Assembly (NCBI GenBank): GCA_038030265.1
Contig: CM075940.1
Location: 30,822,305 to 30,886,304 of the forward strand
Source of the DNA: Corythucha ciliata
Taxonomy: Eukaryota; Arthropoda; Insecta; Hemiptera; Tingidae
Length of the DNA: 64,000 nucleotides
Direction of reading: 5' to 3'
This document shows, piece by piece, positions 12,601-20,250 of the stretch. Under the pieces are notes generated by a model. That model ran no database searches, was not told the DNA's origin, and worked only from the letters and a program-made list of their open reading frames with translations. The translations under genes and the position numbers were made by a program. The stretch's first letter is position 1. Every line of letters begins with the position of its first letter.

Positions 12601-13189
12601 ACAATTAGCCTGGTAGGCCTGGTATGTTTTAAGAGCAGTGTGAAGTTCGTGGAGAACTCGAAACAGCTCATCGTGAAGATCGCAACCTATCTCTCTGCAC
12701 TGTTGAAAAGGAATGAAGGGATGTTTAGGCATTAAGGGAAGGGTAAGGGGGGGGGGGTCGCAACTCACTCTTTTGTAAATCCTTTGAATGTCTTCCGTCA
12801 CTTGAGACAATTTTGAAACTAACTGAACGGAATAAATCTCACTGAGAGCGGCATGATCTCGACTCAGAGTTCTCGTCTGCTCAACGAGGTGTTGCCAGCA
12901 TGAGTAACTTGAAAACAGAGACCAATTCTCTCTCCTGTTTAGAATGATTAATAATAAAAAACTGTATTACACTTTTATTCTTTATATTATCAAATTGAAA
13001 CTTACTTTTGTTTATGTTCTTTTTGACGAAGCTGCAGACCCTTGACTAATTTATCCAAGCTCTTACTGTAATCCAACTCCACTTCGGCTCTTCGCCGAAA
13101 GAATTCCTGCAACTCGTTGACAATGTTCACCTGTGTCTCCATACGACTGTCCAAACATCTTAGCTGCTCACTTAGTTGGAGTCGAATAT
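507..13189 (-). CDS. srGAP: SLIT-ROBO Rho GTPase-activating protein (srGAP) gene, partial, 12 exons
   Basis: The srGAP family bends membrane through an inverse F-BAR dimer and switches off Rac/Rho-type GTPases downstream of Robo receptors in cell migration and neuronal morphogenesis. Exons in transcript order: 13189-13006, 12934-12769, 12699-12478, 12173-11826, 11769-11497, 11069-10778, 10714-10502, 10436-10331, 10264-10043, 1413-1319, 1258-1078, 657-507. All borders have AG/GT signals and all phases join in frame, about 2.45 kb of coding sequence. Domain order is F-BAR, RhoGAP, acidic linker, SH3, Gln/Ser-rich tail, as in the family. The first ~20 codons of F-BAR lie in an upstream exon I did not find, and the 3' end lies left of base 1. 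The 8.6-kb intron between exons 9 and 10 holds many repeats. The assignment rests on remembered family sequence, not a search. Confidence 0.93.
1078..1258 (-). CDS. srGAP: srGAP exon, SH3 domain
   Basis: Encodes a complete SH3 domain: ATAQYDFSARNDRELTLSKG (ALYDY-like motif and RT loop), DWWRGAV (WW motif) and GLVPDKYISI (the GLxPxxY motif). SH3 domains bind proline-rich partners; in srGAPs this one binds Robo and WASP/WAVE proteins. The donor GTGCGA is weak, but its phase fits the next exon. Confidence 0.9.
1319..1413 (-). CDS. srGAP: srGAP exon, acidic linker
   Basis: 95-base exon encoding an acidic stretch (DCPSEHVQEDIDSEVYPSED) between RhoGAP and SH3, where family members also have an acidic linker. 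The acceptor at 1414 accepts phase 2 and the donor GTGCGT leaves phase 1; both fit the neighbours. This is the only evidence for the exact borders. Confidence 0.75.
1780..2060. repeat. Degenerate tandem repeat, family A (~30-35 bp)
   Basis: Successive units resemble CCCTAAAAATAGCTAAACTG followed by ACNATTCGCG. Units diverge strongly and spacing varies. The same family returns at 5850-7380. It lies in the large srGAP intron. Confidence 0.6.
2496..3022 (+). pseudogene. BEL/Pao protease and RT N-terminal region, frameshifted
   Basis: From 2496 one frame reads AHLVRAVVDPGSQLNFVTSR, the aspartic protease with DPGS in place of the usual D-S/T-G-S. The reading then moves to the frame of 2555-3022, with FILKGFTEFQ and a segment DVLLGGGIFPYLI matching the conserved Pao peptide D-x-L-I/L-G-x-D/G. 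At least one frameshift is needed. Confidence 0.7.
3065..3850 (+). pseudogene. BEL/Pao reverse transcriptase, broken
   Basis: Three overlapping frames together cover the RT palm: RVVFDCSATVGYHYPSLNQQ (finger), CADIKMMYRQIMLTPQYRQY (first catalytic Asp), and TFVYDLAFSG, a damaged form of the YVDD box in which the second Asp is not in place. RT activity is not expected. Confidence 0.75.
4095..4590 (+). pseudogene. BEL/Pao RNase H-like region, broken
   Basis: VPVVGFCDASYIAYSAVIYL and VAPIKPLTIPKLELCGALLL are typical of the Pao RNase H (first Asp in F-C-D-A-S; Glu in KLEL). A frame change follows near 4400, where the adjacent frame continues with HRIVEILENT and HVPSYLNRADSSSQGL, equivalent to the family's W..VPS..NPAD..SRG end. 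Confidence 0.75.
4615..5337 (+). pseudogene. BEL/Pao integrase with internal deletion
   Basis: A 240-codon open frame. Residues ~70-130 match the linker before integrase (AALKRCVFALQKLYF, RLVRVGGRLRHSIL). The sequence then jumps to ARIAKGYLILFVCLSTKAVH, omitting the zinc-binding HHCC region and the first catalytic Asp, about 120 residues in relatives. IFSDRGTN contains the second Asp. The C-terminus is missing. Confidence 0.8.
5400..5850 (+). other. Possible 3' UTR/LTR remnant of the BEL element
   Basis: Pyrimidine-rich stretch with a run of TTAAG repeats and CT tracts directly after the integrase relic. BEL LTRs often look like this, but I found no second copy, so the assignment is a guess from position. 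Confidence 0.25.
5909..6036. repeat. Foldback element (long inverted repeat, ~54-bp arms)
   Basis: The left arm starts AGCGTTTCCCATTTACATAA and the right arm ends in its near-exact complement at 6036. Loop about 20 bases. The whole unit could form a strong hairpin; probably a MITE inserted in the family A repeat. Confidence 0.7.
6101..6234. repeat. Foldback element (long inverted repeat, ~50-bp arms)
   Basis: Arms begin CCCGTTCAC at 6101 and end GTGAACGGG at 6233. Inner parts pair with several mismatches (GAAGTCTATG against CATAGACTTC). A second MITE-like palindrome in the same repeat tract. Confidence 0.65.
6235..7380. repeat. Degenerate tandem repeat, family A, with a GC-rich block
   Basis: Many imperfect units of the ~30-35 bp family A repeat (AAAATGGC, AAACTGAC, ATTCGCG). 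They are interrupted at about 6600-7010 by unrelated GC-rich unique sequence without recognisable coding content, perhaps an insertion scrap. 7381-7730 holds nothing I can identify. Confidence 0.55.
7735..8290. repeat. Degenerate tandem repeat, family B (~30-34 bp)
   Basis: Units resemble GAGCCAAACCCGCGAAATTT then GGTTTTTGAA. Strong unit-to-unit divergence. The same family recurs at 9550-9900, 13850-14330 and 14690-15200. Confidence 0.6.
8440..8795 (+). repeat. Degenerate tandem repeat, family C (TGTGGTTGGAGCTTT-like)
   Basis: About 15-18 irregular copies of a ~20-24 bp unit TGCTGTGGTTGGAGCTTTT. The long open frame here (8542-9036) is a by-product of the repeat. Inverted copies of the same family are at 15218-15290 and 28430-28760. 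Confidence 0.65.
9290..9485 (+). pseudogene. Non-LTR retrotransposon RT fragment
   Basis: In shifted frames the sequence reads ESAFDITSISSVEAARRYD with ICDTICRWLK, then VTVNKGCPQGVVLPP. These match the DxxxAFD and GCPQGGxLSP boxes of LINE reverse transcriptases. Only about 60 codons remain, with frameshifts and stops. It lies in the large srGAP intron. Confidence 0.65.
9550..9900. repeat. Degenerate tandem repeat, family B
   Basis: Further copies of the AACCCGCGAAAT / GGTTTTTG unit, immediately upstream of the RhoGAP exons. Confidence 0.5.
10043..10264 (-). CDS. srGAP: srGAP exon, RhoGAP end
   Basis: Encodes SLSEYSDENMMDPYNLAICF then GPTLVPVP, the conserved C-terminal part of srGAP RhoGAP domains (N of PYNLAICFGP stabilises the catalytic site), followed by NELIKNIILFHDEIF. 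Donor GTGAGT; leaves in phase 2. Confidence 0.93.
   Translation of the reverse strand, partial: FVRIQRREHDGSVQSSDLFWSNPCTRTRRQRSSPVSKSSERAYQEYNSFPRRNLLHGHWRSDVRKVYHQQGRR
10331..10436 (-). CDS. srGAP: srGAP exon, RhoGAP
   Basis: 106 bases encoding KDLIQNLPRSVIIVMRYLFA, matching the RhoGAP helix with LPR..I..MRYLFAFL. Phase 1 to 2; donor GTGAGT. Confidence 0.9.
10502..10714 (-). CDS. srGAP: srGAP exon, RhoGAP catalytic core
   Basis: Encodes LHHQGIFRVSGSQVEINHF, where the Arg of GIFRVSG is the arginine finger that completes the GTPase active site. DINSVAGVLKLYFR-like sequence (SVAGVLKLYLRELREPLFP) follows. The catalytic residue is present, so GAP activity is plausible. Phase 1 to 1. Confidence 0.93.
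10778..11069 (-). CDS. srGAP: srGAP exon, F-BAR end and RhoGAP start
   Basis: Encodes the last F-BAR helix (KLKEFFMGTSRIARLDAKFS), a linker with PPRRK, and the RhoGAP start LFGGSLEEFIESTNQEIPLI then RSCVRIINLYG. The next intron (10715-10777) is only 63 bases and has no in-frame stop, so a naive reading frame runs through it. Confidence 0.9.
11497..11769 (-). CDS. srGAP: srGAP exon, F-BAR extension
   Basis: 273 bases, phase 0 to 0. Encodes a long helix (RLEQLESRINAVRAQSDEVW) and a segment with DYDCSGYF, which corresponds to the family's DFDVSDCF motif, ending in ETEEFFFT just where family members have ETEQFYFT. Donor GTATGT. Confidence 0.9.
11826..12173 (-). CDS. srGAP: srGAP exon, F-BAR
   Basis: 348 bases, phase 0 to 0. 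Contains KLKALKARNEYYLCTATSN and YYADDLSDLIDCMDMGFH, the most conserved stretch of srGAP F-BAR domains, and LDKQRFLEFNHSAFMLPKKI. The donor is GTACGT. A 22-base piece at the exon end recurs at 11439-11460. Confidence 0.92.
12249..12414. repeat. Foldback/MITE in an srGAP intron
   Basis: Left arm CAACAAAGCTGAAGCCGTAG matches the reverse complement of the right arm ending CTACGGCTACAGCTTTGTGC. Pairing extends over ~40 bases with few mismatches (CTGTCTGTC inside). The central part is unique. The unit is intronic and should be spliced out. Confidence 0.7.
12478..12699 (-). CDS. srGAP: srGAP exon, F-BAR
   Basis: 222 bases, phase 0 to 0. Encodes a coiled-coil segment (CREIGCDLHDELFRVLHEL, KTYQAYQANCKQAETKLRLA) matching the middle of the srGAP F-BAR. 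Strong GTAAGT donor. The following intron carries a foldback element. Confidence 0.9.
12769..12934 (-). CDS. srGAP: srGAP exon, F-BAR
   Basis: Continues the F-BAR helices: REN-W-S, then a segment ending with SQVTEDIQRIYKR. It enters in phase 2 and leaves in phase 0, with donor GTGAGT. Family members have the same W-x5-8-L..SRDH..L motif, seen here as TRTLSRDHAALSEIY. Confidence 0.9.
13006..13189 (-). CDS. srGAP: srGAP exon, F-BAR start
   Basis: Encodes the start of the F-BAR domain, with IRLQLSEQLRCLDSRMETQV followed by a basic and acidic helix containing ELQEFFRRRAEVELDYSKSL, which is characteristic of srGAP. The acceptor is at 13190 and a strong GTAAGT donor follows at 13005. The exon begins after the first base of a codon, so a separate exon with the initiator must exist upstream. 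Confidence 0.93.
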
Positions 13190-13783
13190 CTGACCAAAAA
13201 AAATCCTGTGTTAGTCTTTGGCGCCAGAGAGCCATCAGTTTCAATCAATGGGAAGTGACATGTGACCCTTCCCTTATAGCTTTATTATACAAAGCTATAA
13301 AAAGCAACGGCATTGGGCTGTCAAGAAGGCTCAAATTACGGGTTGAAATGAGCAAATATTGTCCTCGATTTGTCAGCTTCTTGGCTAAATAAGAAAACCT
13401 AATTCACTCCGTTGGCGTCCCAGCCATCGATTTTTATTTATGCGAAGGAATCCACAACCCCTTGGTGGGGGGGGGGGGGCTCTTCCTCCTGAAAACTCGA
13501 AACTGTCGTCCAATTGGACTCGAAATGAGTCCAATTTGTAATTATTGAGCTTTTCTGACGAATTATCGTAATTATCAGCCCGATATTTATTTATTTTTTT
13601 GCTTTGTGGTTTTACTACACCACTTTCGACATTTTTTATCGTCAGTAGAGCAGCACTGACTATTTGCTTTGAGTGCTACTGGACTGCTCTGCCTCCACGT
13701 GGCATGGCTGGAAACGGCCAGCTGTTCTAGCTGGGGCTGGCAAAAAGAGCGTGTAACCGCGTGTGACAGGACACTGAATGCGT

Positions 13784-13808
13784 GTTGTGTGTGTGTGTGT
13801 GTGTGTGG
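13784..13808. repeat. (GT)n microsatellite
   Basis: Short GT run (about ten dinucleotides) in the first intron region. Confidence 0.85.
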
Positions 13809-13849
13809 AGGCGCGTCTAAGCGTGGTCTTGTCTGTAGCCTGCAACTGT

Positions 13850-15200
13850 TGTCTTTGAAAGGAGCAAAACCCGCAAAATTGGACCTACAAAACTGTGTTT
13901 TCAAAAGTTGATAATAAGAAAATTCCCCACCTTGTTATGTTATTTTTTGAGAAAGTCATACCCGCAAATTTTGGTTTTTAAAGGAGCCAACACGTGGTTT
14001 TTATTTGAGCGAAACCGCGAAATTGGCTTTATGGACGATGACCCTACCCCTCAGTTCGATATTAGCTGTTGAGATTGCCAAATCCACAAATTTGTTATTC
14101 TGATAGCCAAATCCGTGAAATTAGGTTTTGAAAGAGTCAAATATTCGAATTTTAACTTGGGTTCTCAAAGAGTCAACCCCACGAAATGTTTCCCTGAAAT
14201 CGCTGAACCCACGAATCAACGAAATAATTTGTAGGGGAGCGAAATGTGCCAAATTGGCTTTTTATAGCCTCTGTTAATTCGGTCGTTGAAAAAGCCATTA
14301 CAAGGTCCACTGAAAGTCAGTTTATGCAGGGGTTGATTGCCATTCATATTTTTATAAAGAAAAATGAATCGATATTTTTCTGTGGTTATATTTGAAGGTG
14401 CGCAGATAACTTCTCATACTGGGGGGCATTTAGCGTAATTTTTTCCATTGGTGCGCCACGGCCGTTTCGAAACAGTTTTTCTCTCACCCATATGTGACGT
14501 TTCACGTAAATTGTGACCTTGGCGTGGCATTTCGCGCATAAATTTCTCGGATTTGGATCACTGAAAAAGCAATTTTGAGGGATTTTCGTTGCCGGCAAAC
14601 TACTATTTCGCTGGGTGGCCTTTATTTGGAGAGCAATCTGATTTGGGCCACCCAGTGACATTGGCTTACTGGCGCAACAATATCCTTGAAATTGGCTGTT
14701 TAGTGAGCAAAATACGAGAAATTTATTATACAGTGAGCCGGATCCGGGGAAATACTTTAATTTTTCGAGAAGAATTCGCGAAATTTGGCATTTTAGAGAT
14801 CGAAATTCGAGAAATTGACTTTTGGTTGGTCAAACCTGTGAAAATGGTTTTAAAGTGCGACAAAATCAGCAAATACGGTCTCTGAATTGAGCTATATACT
14901 CCGCGAAATCGGTTTGTCAGCTACAACTAAATAAGTGATAGGTATTTATTTTTTAATGAACTCGAAACGCGAAAATATCCACAAAATCAGCTTTTAGACA
15001 GCAAAATTTTGAGAGATTAGTTTTTCAGTTAGTCAGATACAGAAAAATGGCTTATTTTTCGGCAAGAAAAATCATTAAAAGTTGCGAAAACCAAGAAAGT
15101 GACTTTTAAATTAGCCCACACCGCGAAATTTGGTATCAGCACAAAAGAAGCACGAAATTGGGTGAAATCGGGAAAATTGGTTTATTGCTGAGTCAGGCCT
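13850..15200. repeat. Degenerate tandem repeat, family B, two blocks
   Basis: Blocks at 13850-14330 and 14690-15200 with the AAACCCGCGAAATTTGG motif in many variants. Between them (14331-14690) is sequence I cannot assign. A short inverted family C patch (15218-15290) follows. 15291-15660 shows nothing recognisable. Confidence 0.5.
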
Positions 15201-15676
15201 GTAAACATTTTTGTGCCAACCACAAAAAAAAAGGTCCAACCGCATCGAAGCTCCAACCACAGAAAGCTCAAACCACTATGAAGCTCCAACGTTTCCAATA
15301 TTTTGGGATTTCTCTACAAGGAGAATCCGAAAATTGAGACGAATTTTCGATAATGCTTTTTAGGACACCGTGGCCACCCCACTTTCGGGTTATGTTGTTT
15401 TTTTAACGACAGCTCGTACTGCAGTGACCCTAGTGTCGAGAAAATGGCTGATACGAGCGACCATGACGCGAAACATTCATTTCTGGACCGTTGAAGGACC
15501 ACTGCACTAGCGGCTACACTATTGCGTGTCAACCTGGAACCGCCTGTATTTCTTGGTTGACCATGGTTCAGGGGGACTCATAAATCACGAGAAAAATGCC
15601 CTAAAATTTGACTCGATGGGATTTTGGAGACGGTTTTGATGATTTATTTGCACAAGTGACTTCGACTCCAAGGGAG

Positions 15677-15691
15677 CTGGATCCGCCACTG
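15677..15691 (-). repeat. hAT-type terminal inverted repeat, solo
   Basis: CTGGATCCGCCACTG, the complement of CAGTGGCGGATCCAG. This resembles the ends of the hAT elements at 23109 and 31128. No partner end was found, so this is probably an eroded remnant. Confidence 0.4.
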
Positions 15692-15831
15692 CACCCTGAC
15701 TTGTGTGTTTGACCGGGTGAAGTAGACATCTAGGACCAGGGATCGTAGTGGTAGCACGTACCTACGCTCCTGGTGAGCTGTATATCTGCTCCGTACTTAC
15801 CCACCGGAGTAAAAGCTGAATCTATGGTCAT

Positions 15832-15971
15832 TCTGTGATAAAGTAGACCTTTCGGAGTCAAGGCGTTATTGATCTCAAAATATGGAATGATTTAAATGAT
15901 AAAACAATTAGTAAAATAATCATGCGGAAGGGAGAACTGGAGGGATTAATAATTCATAAAATAACATGACA
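15832..15971 (-). repeat. Probable 3' LTR of the deleted Gypsy
   Basis: Begins TGTCATG right after the polypurine tract, as expected for an LTR. The far end, near TATCACA at ~15832, is guessed from the usual CA terminus because no second LTR copy exists for comparison. Confidence 0.4.
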
Positions 15972-15982
15972 TTCTCCCCGTG

Positions 15983-16231
15983 TTAATTTAAAATAAAATC
16001 ATCAAATTTTGTAGGGAGTTTCCGTATTCTTGTTGATCTTCGTATTCGATCTTGAATCTCATCTCCTGGGAGATCGACGTTTTCCTCTTGATCAGTATCA
16101 GCTTCGTCTACTTCTTCTGGAGTTTCTGAGTCTTCTTGGATTTGATTTTCCCGCTCTTCGTTCGTTCCATCTCCTGCTGGGGCTAAATGCCTAAATGAAA
16201 CAGTAGTTTCTCTCCCGTCTAGTAGTCGCAC
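15983..16231 (-). pseudogene. Gypsy pol C-terminal tail
   Basis: Acidic stretch ending in RRSTRIRKLPTKFDDFIL, a basic motif typical of the end of Gypsy polyproteins. One in-frame stop separates it from the integrase frame. It ends just before the polypurine tract. Confidence 0.75.
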
Positions 16232-16240
16232 TCTTGCGAA

Positions 16241-17008
16241 TCATGGATTGACTTCGACAAGGTCTACCTCTTGGACTAGCGGTTCAAACTTACTGAGCCG
16301 AACATACTTTTTCATTAAAACTTTGCTTTGTGGTTTAAGCCAGGTAGGCAAAGATTCTCCGTTGGAGGATCTTCTTTGATGCTTGAACATTCGCTCATGT
16401 GGTGTTTCATTCGTCAATGTGCACAAGAGAGATCGAATGGAGTGGAGTGCATCAGTGAGAACGGCTTCCCACTGGGCAACGCCGAGCTTTTTGTTTTTTA
16501 AGCCGAGCATAATGGTTCGCCATATTGTACCATTTTCCCTTTCGACCTGCCCATTGCCCTGTGGGTTGTAAGCTGAAGAATTAGATGTCACTATCCCTCT
16601 GGAGTGTAGGAAATCGGTCATTTCCTTCGAAATAAATGAAGATCCCCTATCAGAATGAATGTAGCATGGCATGCCAAATATCGAGAACAACTCGGTAAGG
16701 TGGCCAATAACGGTAGCAGAAGATGTATCAGGGCATGGATAGGCGAACGGAAATCTTGAAAATTCGTCGACAATAGTTAAAAGATATTTATTACGAGAGT
16801 TTGGTGGGAGAGGCCCTTCAAAGTCGATGCTCAAGCGTTCAAACGGAAAAGTTGCTTTAATCAACTTGTTTTTGTCATTCTTATAGAATCTTGGTTTCAC
16901 TTCCATACAGCTAGGACATGAAGCAGTAACTTTTCGAACTTCTTCCACAGAAAAGGGAAGATTATGGGTCCTCACCCAGTGGAACATTCTGTAACTCCTG
17001 GATGGCAA
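16241..17008 (-). pseudogene. Gypsy integrase
   Basis: 255 codons. CPSCMEVKPRFY holds the second half of the HHCC zinc site. The catalytic core shows D in ERLSIDFEGPLP, D in YIHSDRGSSF and E in NPQGNGQVERENGTIW, a complete D,D-35-E triad. The C-terminal domain follows (LHSIRSLLCTLTNETPHERM). The first His pair is cut off by the upstream deletion. Integrases of this class insert the cDNA copy into the genome. Confidence 0.85.
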
Positions 17009-17285
17009 AGGTCACAGTGCAGGGAATAAAGCCTTGAACTTGATGTAAGAGCGCACGACCGCGAAAATGCGTCGGCCACTTTTTTTTTGGCGATATCGAT
17101 ATCAAAATTATAACAAGAAAGTTCGAGCCTCCATCGCTAAATCTTTTCGTTTTTGATCTTATTTTTTTGTTTCAAATCGAACATGAAAGACACCGACCTT
17201 TGATTCGTGATGATCGTGAATAATTTTCCTAAAAGAAAATGCTTCCACTTCTTTAAGGCCCCTACTATTTCGTACGCTTCTTTTT

Positions 17286-17543
17286 TCAACGGCAGCATAA
17301 TTTAATTCTGCATTGCTCAATTTTTTCGAGAAAAATGCGAGTACAGCCGTGTGCGCTGATGTCGATGAATTTTTTCTTCGAACGGCACTGTTGACTTTGT
17401 TTGTGAGCCGACTCTAGCGCCCTGGCATTGTTAGATGCTTCTAGTAACGACAACTGGTTGTGCTCCAAAAGACGTGTGCGAATTGAGTTTGAAACCAAGC
17501 CATTTATGAACGACATTTGATTGATACTCTGGTAGAAGTTCAC
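17286..17543 (-). pseudogene. Gypsy gag fragment
   Basis: SFINGLVSNSIRTRLLEHNQ and a helix with ALESAHKQSQ match the capsid C-terminal region of the nested Gypsy gag (AFIAGLLSPNIRQRLLENKT). The zinc knuckle and everything downstream to RNase H is missing. Confidence 0.75.
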
Positions 17544-17560
17544 AGTCAGTTACATTTAAT

Positions 17561-18215
17561 GGACCACTTCGGGTGAAGTTTTCATGACGCTGAGCATGTC
17601 AAAATTCGCAATGATTGCTTGAATTTACAGGTCAAAACAAGCGATTTTGAATAGAAAAATCACTCTTTTTTCTAAAAAAAGAAGAAAAAAAACTGTCATT
17701 TTTGCCGAAAAATCGACAATTAATTAAACAAATGCTCATGAGTAATTTTGAAAGGGACACGTTGAAGAAGTTTTTCTGATCCATGGAAAGTAGATAGGCG
17801 GAGATTTAGTATGGACAAGTGGTGATTGACTTTGAGGAGATGCCGAGGACACAGGAACAGTTATTTTTTGACGAAAATAGATAGTCCTGACAGGAAAGAG
17901 TGTGCTCTTCTCAAATCCATCGTCAAAATTTGTAGAATGTCAGCTGGGAAGCGAGTTACTCGCATTTTGTCCAGGAAAATGATGTTATCCTAAAAAGATG
18001 CTAGAAAAATCATATCTCGAAGGGTTTTGATTTTCGGACCATGGGTTATGGGGTGTTTTCGATCGCAAATGAGGTCTAATTTTACCCAATTTATTTGAAA
18101 AATGACTCGAAATCACCCTTCCATCAAAAAATTCAAAATTAAACAGTAAAACTCCAACTCCACAACCACTTCATAATCCAGAAGAAGAAAATGTAAACAA
18201 CGCAGAAAGTGGAAA
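17561..18215. other. Unassigned stretch
   Basis: AT-rich sequence between the Gypsy relic and the Copia relic. I see no conserved reading frame. It could include the Copia gag/integrase part, too decayed to recognise. Confidence 0.4.
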
Positions 18216-18798
18216 TTAGTTGAAAGAAAAGACGGAACTAACGTGGTTGATTCAAAAATGATACTAACGAATAAATTCAAGCCGAACGGTGAACTCGAAA
18301 GACAAAAGGCACGTCAGGTTGCCAGAGGATTTTCTCAACGACCCGGTGTTGACTACGATGAAACGTTTGCACCAGTAGCAAAACTCTCCTCAATTCGATT
18401 TTTACTGGCCCTGGCAGCTGAAGTGAAGAAAGCCTTACTCTCAAACACCTTGATTTCTCTACCGCTTCTTTGAACGTGACATCGAAGAGGAAATTTTTAT
18501 GAAAATGCCCAACTGTCTAGAAAAATTTCTTCAAGACATAATGCTCGAAGAAAGTGACGATCCTAATTCGGAATTGTTCACAAAAGCGATAAACATGCTT
18601 GAAGACATGAAAAATTTGAAAAAAGAAAAAGTCTGCCGCCTACAGAAAGCTCTCAACGGTTTGAAGCAAGCCGGAAAGCAATGGTTCTTGAAGTTGGACA
18701 AAATTCTACAAACTTTGGGGTTTCAACCGTCTCTCGCTGACCATTGCGTCTACGTCTTGTCGCGAGGAGGAGGGGAAAAAGTTATTGTTGCAGTTTAA
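18216..18798 (+). pseudogene. Copia reverse transcriptase, N-terminal half
   Basis: WKLVERKDGT, then QKARQVARGFSQRPGVDYDE and TFAPVAKLSSIRFLL are the hallmark opening of Copia RT. A frameshift near 18473 interrupts HLDFSTASLN, which holds the first catalytic Asp. LQKALNGLKQAGKQWF follows. The frame ends at 18798 with a stop exactly at the Tyr of the YVDD box (V-stop-VDDLI). Confidence 0.88.
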
Positions 18799-19442
18799 GT
18801 CGATGACTTAATTATAGGCGCGACAAAACCAAGTTATTTTGAAGAACTGAAAACATCACTTTCAGAAAGCGACCTCAGTTATTGCCTTGGCATCGAATTT
18901 AAACAAACAAAACATCACATCTCCATTTCTCAAACGAAATACATCGATGATTTGTTGAATCAATTCAATATGTCTATGTGCAAAACAATTCCCACTCCAA
19001 CAAAATTAAAAAAACCAGAAGATGAAGAAGAATTATTCAACATGCCGTATCAAAGTTTAATCGGTTCATTGATGTATCTTGCAGTGGCAACTCGACCTAA
19101 TATTTCTCATACGGTGAGTTACCTCAGTCAATTTAATACCTGTTTTCGAAAGGAACACTGGGAGGCTGCGAAACGCGTTTTGAGTTACCAGCAAGGGGCA
19201 TAGAATTTTGCGTTAAAATTCAGAAAGACTGGAAAAAGTCTAACTGGCTTCGCCGACGCCGACTGGGCAACCGAAGATCCTACACCGGTTATTGTTTTAA
19301 ACTCGCTGGAACAGTCGTCAGCTGGGAATCAAGAAAACAAAGAACCGTTGTTCTTTCGATGGCCGAAGCAGAGTTCATGGCACTCACAGAAGCCACCAAA
19401 GAAGCAATCCATCTCAAACAGCTGGGAATAGATTTGGGCATG
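18799..19442 (+). pseudogene. Copia RT C-terminal half and RNase H start
   Basis: VDDLIIGATKPSYFEELK then SDLSYCLGIEF and PYQSLIGSLMYLAVATRPNI are standard Copia RT/connection motifs. A stop at 19201-19203 and a small frameshift precede the RNase H ([14 protein letters not shown] with the first Asp; MAEAEFMAL in another frame with the Glu). Ends at the Gypsy insertion. Confidence 0.82.
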
Positions 19443-19544
19443 TGTGATGAAGATTCCTCTCCATTTTCCTAATTAATTCATCTGTTTTTTTCTTATTCTA
19501 TTTTGTCGATTAAAACCTTAACTTTCGAGGTCTAATTTATAACA
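19443..19544 (+). repeat. 5' LTR of nested Gypsy
   Basis: 102 bp, TG...CA. Very short for a Gypsy LTR. Positions 19493-19514 are perfectly complementary to the putative primer site just downstream. Confidence 0.93.
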
Positions 19545-19545
19545 A

Positions 19546-19567
19546 TTTAATCGACAAAATAGAATAA
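19546..19567 (+). promoter_or_regulatory. Putative self-complementary primer binding site
   Basis: 22 bases starting TTTAATCGACAAAATAG, one base after the 5' LTR where the primer binding site must lie. They are the exact reverse complement of 19493-19514 inside the LTR (also kept in the 3' LTR). No tRNA 3' end (…TGG start) is recognisable here. By analogy with Tf1/sushi elements the RNA 5' end may fold back and prime. The last base overlaps the gag ATG. Confidence 0.6.
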
Positions 19568-20250
19568 TGGAAAAGGTTCTACGTCCAGAACGTTTCAAAG
19601 CCAATCCTGATGTACCCTCAGCTCAACGGGAGTGGACACACTGGTTGCGTACATTCGAAAATTATCTGGCCAAGACCGAAATTCAAGCTGGAGATCAACT
19701 AGCGGTGCTCTCGAACTACCTCTCTTGTGACGTGTTCGAGCTCATTGTCGACTGCACTTCATACGCTACAGCATTGGAAATTCTGCAAGCTGTTTACGTT
19801 AAAAAGAAAAATGATATATTCGCCAGGCATCAACTAGCTACTCGAAAAAAACTGCCAAGTGAGACTATCGATCAGTATGTCGCAGCGCTCACGACACTAA
19901 GCAAGGACTGCTCTTTCAAAGCTGTGTCCACGGAACAAAACTCCGCTGACCACATACGAGACGCGTTCATTGCTGGTCTACTTTCTCCTAACATCCGTCA
20001 GCGTCTTCTAGAAAATAAAACTCTCGAGCTATCGCAAGCTATCGAACAAGCTCGTTCCATAGAAATTGCCGTGAAAAATTCTCAAACCTACGACCATTAT
20101 CAAAGTCAGCAGTCTGTACACACCAAGTCTTTTTCGGAGAATAGTATAGATAATCAATGCAACGCCACACGTCCTGAATCCAAAAAATGCTACTTTTGTG
20201 GAGGCTATATGCATCCTCGGTCAGCCTGTCCTGCACGGGATAAAGTTTGA
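19567..20250 (+). pseudogene. Gypsy gag
   Basis: 227 codons from the ATG at 19567. Capsid-like helices (WTHWLRTFENYLAKTE, FAR-like segment) and a zinc knuckle CYFCGGYMHPRSAC (C2HC). The frame stops with TGA at the first position of a second knuckle, which continues in frame as ANCQKIGHWAKVCRS. Gag packages the element RNA into particles. Confidence 0.85.

Larger units (their letters stand above)
15832..17560 (-). mobile_element. Gypsy (Ty3-like) element, deleted, 5' truncated
   Basis: Reading leftwards: gag piece (17543-17286), RNase H end piece (~17190-17010), integrase (17008-16241), C-terminal tail (16231-15983), polypurine tract (ACACGGGGAGAA just right of 15971) and a probable 3' LTR starting TGTCATG at 15971. 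Protease, RT and most of RNase H are deleted, and no 5' LTR is present. Integrase and gag resemble those of the nested Gypsy at 19443-24836, so both belong to one family. Confidence 0.82.
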
